A DNA stretch of 64,000 nucleotides from Buxus sempervirens (Eukaryota; Streptophyta; Magnoliopsida; Buxales; Buxaceae), in contig OX387187.1 of NCBI GenBank assembly GCA_947561395.2, forward strand, positions 19,077,829-19,141,828, read 5' to 3'. Positions 61,381-64,000 of the stretch are shown piece by piece; the stretch's first letter is position 1; each line of letters begins with the position of its first letter. A model generated the notes under the pieces. It had not been told where the DNA came from. It saw only the letters and a program-made list of their open reading frames with translations, and ran no database searches. Made by a program: the position numbers and the translations under genes.

Positions 61381-61812
61381 TAAGTCCAACTTTTCAGAAT
61401 TTGATTTCCAATTCATTAAAGCTAATTGGAGAGTATCTTAACCAATTGGAATTGAGAGATAGCATTAATTAAACTTACCTTAATAACTTTCATATCGTTC
61501 AATTGATTCCTCTAAATCCTCAAGAATAATCCACATCTACCTCATCTTCATAACACAAGTACTTAATTAGTCTACTAATCACACTTTATATAATTACTCT
61601 AAATAATTAAGACATAATCCGGGTCGGGGTTTTACAGTGGAGCTCGCCAAGCACTTGACTCCCTTCCTTCTTCAAGTATAATAAGTGGTTAAGAGAAGGG
61701 GAAGAAGAAAGACATTAAAGAGTCGTTTTAACAAGGTTTTTGAAGGTATTTGAGGGTTTTCAGATGGGGGAATGGGGGTCCTAGGTTTAGGTTCGTTTTC
61801 AATGGCCAAAAG

Positions 61813-62550
61813 TGTAAAATCCCGAATTTTTAATATTATTAAAAATTAGATTTTATTAATAAAGCCTATTGATCATGTATTAATTGATGTAGGAAAGTGA
61901 GAAAGAGTTTAAATTGAAAATTTTAATGAAAAGAAATTTATAAATTTTCTATAAGTGGTTAGGTTGTGTTTAATTGATATGTAGAAAGGCATAGAAGCAA
62001 GTGGTCTTATGGTTTTAATTTACTAAGGCTTTGATTGGTAAACCATGTAGAATTGGGTGGAGTGACTTAGCATGTTAGCCATTAAATTCATTAAGTAGTT
62101 TAGATTGGTGATTTGTAGGTTATTTGTTGGTGGAGCATCTAGGAGATCATGAGGTTACTTATAAAATTTTCAGAAATTAAATGAGGAGAATTTAGTAAAT
62201 ATGGTAAGTGATTTTATTCTTAAATTAACGGTAAGAATTAGGAGTAGATCATGTAATTTATCTAATGGCTTAGCTTTGGATATGTAGGGAAGATGATGGA
62301 GTGACAAGGCAACAAATCATATAGAATTTAAAGGGTGTAATTAGGCGGCAAATCTTGGGTATAAATAGGAGTTAGTTGAGAAACTTCTAGAGAATAGAGA
62401 AGAAGGAGGAGAATTCAGATTTGAGAGGAATGAATCTGAGAATAGAGAAAGGGAAAAACACATTTCTGTTATGGCCAACTGTTGTTGATGGAAATAGGAG
62501 GAGAATTCCATTACTAAAAGCTGATTTAAGCTAAGCTAAGTGAAGAATTC
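61813..62550 (+). mobile_element. LTR unit J (family 1), interrupted by LTR K
   Basis: TGTAAAATCCCGAATTTTTAATATT, close to fragment I at 6251. TATA TATAAATA at 62360-62367. It is broken into by LTR K at 62551 just before where the donor-like site would fall. The remainder is outside the window. Confidence 0.7.
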
Positions 62551-64000
62551 TGTAACGCCCCGAACCCAGGTCAATGCAAAAATAGGCACCCAACTCGAAT
62601 CCGAAGTACTACTGGACCCAAAACATCTAATTACCAAACAATTAAATATAATTCATTCAACAATTAATATCAGAGTGTGGAAGTTTATCATCTATAAAAA
62701 CCAATAAGCGTGGATAAAAGTGTCATCCAAACCATCTCATCAAAATAAATCAAAGTCTGGTAAATGGGTTCTATCACTCTCACTCTCATAAACATCCAAT
62801 CCATAAAATAATAAATAAATAATCAATGTGTCAATCAACTGTATTAACCTCAAATCTAGCTACTCAAGATAGTAATAATCCTCTGGAAGAAAATCTGCAA
62901 ACTCGCCCTAAGAATCAAACCCCAAGTCTCTTTCATGCGTATCAGCTAAAAAACAAAACAAAACAAAATACGGATGAGATACGAATATCCTAGTAGGTAA
63001 CACTATGCATGAATAAATATTTTATACATAAAAATAGTCATGCTTTCATGCTCGATAAAGTAAACGAATAAACAGGATACAATCTCAATAAATAAAATAG
63101 TAATCAATAGAAAATTTCAGCAGATATAATCCTTCCCATTAACATGATTTTCAACATAAAAGTATAATAGGCAAAACTAAAACCAAACCATCATATGTCT
63201 TTATAGGACTCATGAAGACAAGAAGGCCTTTAACAAGAAACTCTCCATCCACTACACCTCCATGCGACTTATAAGCGAAGCTAGTAAAAATCCTCAAACC
63301 CGAATATCAATTTGACAATAAGAGGCCTAGACATCAACTTATTGTGCACAAAACTCACGTACCAGCAACGATATCTGAAATACGGAATTTGGCATGTACC
63401 ACCCAAGCATGTAGCCCTTGAATCTGAATATGGGGATGGCCGCTAATCCGCACATACAGGGTACTCACCAGCAACTCAAATCTGAATTGAGACCATACAA
63501 ACATGAAGACCCCCCAATGCGAACTAACTTATAAAGGAAGTGCAAACGCAAACTAGGAGTATCCAACCAAAGAAAAACCTCTTCACTCTTTAGCTTAACC
63601 CTATGGATCCATACGCAGCTATGCTAACTAGACACCAACAATAACAACTCACTCAAACCAATGTAGTTTAATTATAGTGCCTAATGGCATATAGGGTTTT
63701 CCGAAGCTTATACTCTTTTCAAAGATAATTCTACAAAATACTTCTGGTGTGAAGTTCTAATAAAGTTCAGAAATCAAGATACTTTAAAATATATTATACC
63801 GAGTAAGAATTTTTCAATCAACTTAAATCAAATTGTGAAATAACCCAAAAATCCTTTTATTTCCAAAATAAGACAACCTTTTTGCAAACAAACCTAAATC
63901 ACTCATCAAATTGTTTTTAATACAAACGATCATTGAAAACAATTGTAAACACTTAATATTTGTTGATTCAGATATTTAATATCATTTAAAAATCATTTTG
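62551..64000 (-). mobile_element. LTR unit K (family 1), right end outside window
   Basis: TGTAACGCCCCGAACCCAGGTC, the reverse of the LTR A/LTR D 3' end. On the minus strand a hairpin/acceptor module is at 62945-63010 and a partly decayed terminal frame ends PEDYYYLE before the stop at 62860-62862. The tail of the LTR runs to the window edge. Confidence 0.75.

Larger units (their letters stand above)
47182..61636 (-). mobile_element. LTR unit L, 4.4 kb, TSD GTGGA, split by the Copia element
   Basis: TGTAGCGCCCCAGATCC...GTCGGGGTTTTACA with exact duplication GTGGA (47177-47181 and 61637-61641). Without the Copia insertion (50829-60839) it is about 4.44 kb. On the minus strand: a GGTACC minisatellite in the upstream part, TATA TATAAAAGG (49914-49922), donor-like CAAGTAAGTAGC near 49758, a GC cluster of GCGATTAG/GCGCGCGC words (49130-49375), four CAAGTGGAATTCCCCATCCAC repeats (48330-48480), a hairpin/acceptor module (47631-47697), and a decayed terminal frame ending EGYHFYP. 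The same plan as family 1 but longer. No gag or pol. Confidence 0.85.

Noticed and set aside
60918-61416. Tyr/Pro/Val-rich minus-strand frames (YPKVP-type repeats)
   Set aside because: They are translations of the GGTACC minisatellite; repeat units with no multiple-of-three constraint drift through all frames.

Overview
This window is nuclear DNA from a flowering plant, almost certainly gene-poor heterochromatin. Evidence: initiator-Met and Arg-type primer sites, a Sirevirus-type Copia element, Tat/Ogre-like LTRs, a TRIM element, a plant LINE ORF1 relic, and a broken TCTP gene that still has its plant introns. I found no intact host gene, no rRNA or tRNA gene and no CRISPR array. Almost every base belongs to a retroelement or to sequence split by one.

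Layout. 1-2785: a TG..CA LTR unit, open to the left. 2786-5290: a Tat/Ogre-like LTR with pieces of internal region on both sides. 5290-6880: two partial LTR fragments. 6900-7460: a decayed LINE ORF1. 7461-8501 and 11785-12322: unassigned. 8502-11779: a solo LTR with TSD TATTT. 12323-12991: TCTP pseudogene, minus strand. 13387-28167: an old LTR that received a two-LTR remnant (13668-23021, TSD CTTAT), itself hit by a second-family LTR (16645-19795, TSD CATTA), and then an LTR at 24871-27982 that carries a 468-bp TRIM. 28361-36525: roughly 2.6 kb of probable mitochondrial-origin sequence, split by a solo LTR (29567-32222, TSD TATCC) and a Tat/Ogre-like LTR (32632-35403). 36526-46122: more nested LTRs. 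47182-61636: a 4.4-kb LTR unit (TSD GTGGA) with a GGTACC minisatellite, interrupted by a near-whole 10-kb Sirevirus-like Copia element (50829-60834, TSD TATTC). 61813-64000: two more LTR units, open to the right.

The most notable signals are in non-coding parts. First, each Copia LTR holds a tandem series of hairpins whose stems differ but whose loop is the same six bases. Second, the large LTR units of at least three types share a gene-like plan: TATA box, splice-donor-like site, family-specific GC-rich palindromes, a small hairpin next to a splice-acceptor-like site, and a short terminal reading frame that in several copies ends in an acidic/aromatic motif. Strands of solo LTRs were set from the TATA boxes: true 5' ends read TGTAAAAYCC and true 3' ends read GCGTTACA.

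All ages, families and homologies are by eye; no database search was possible.
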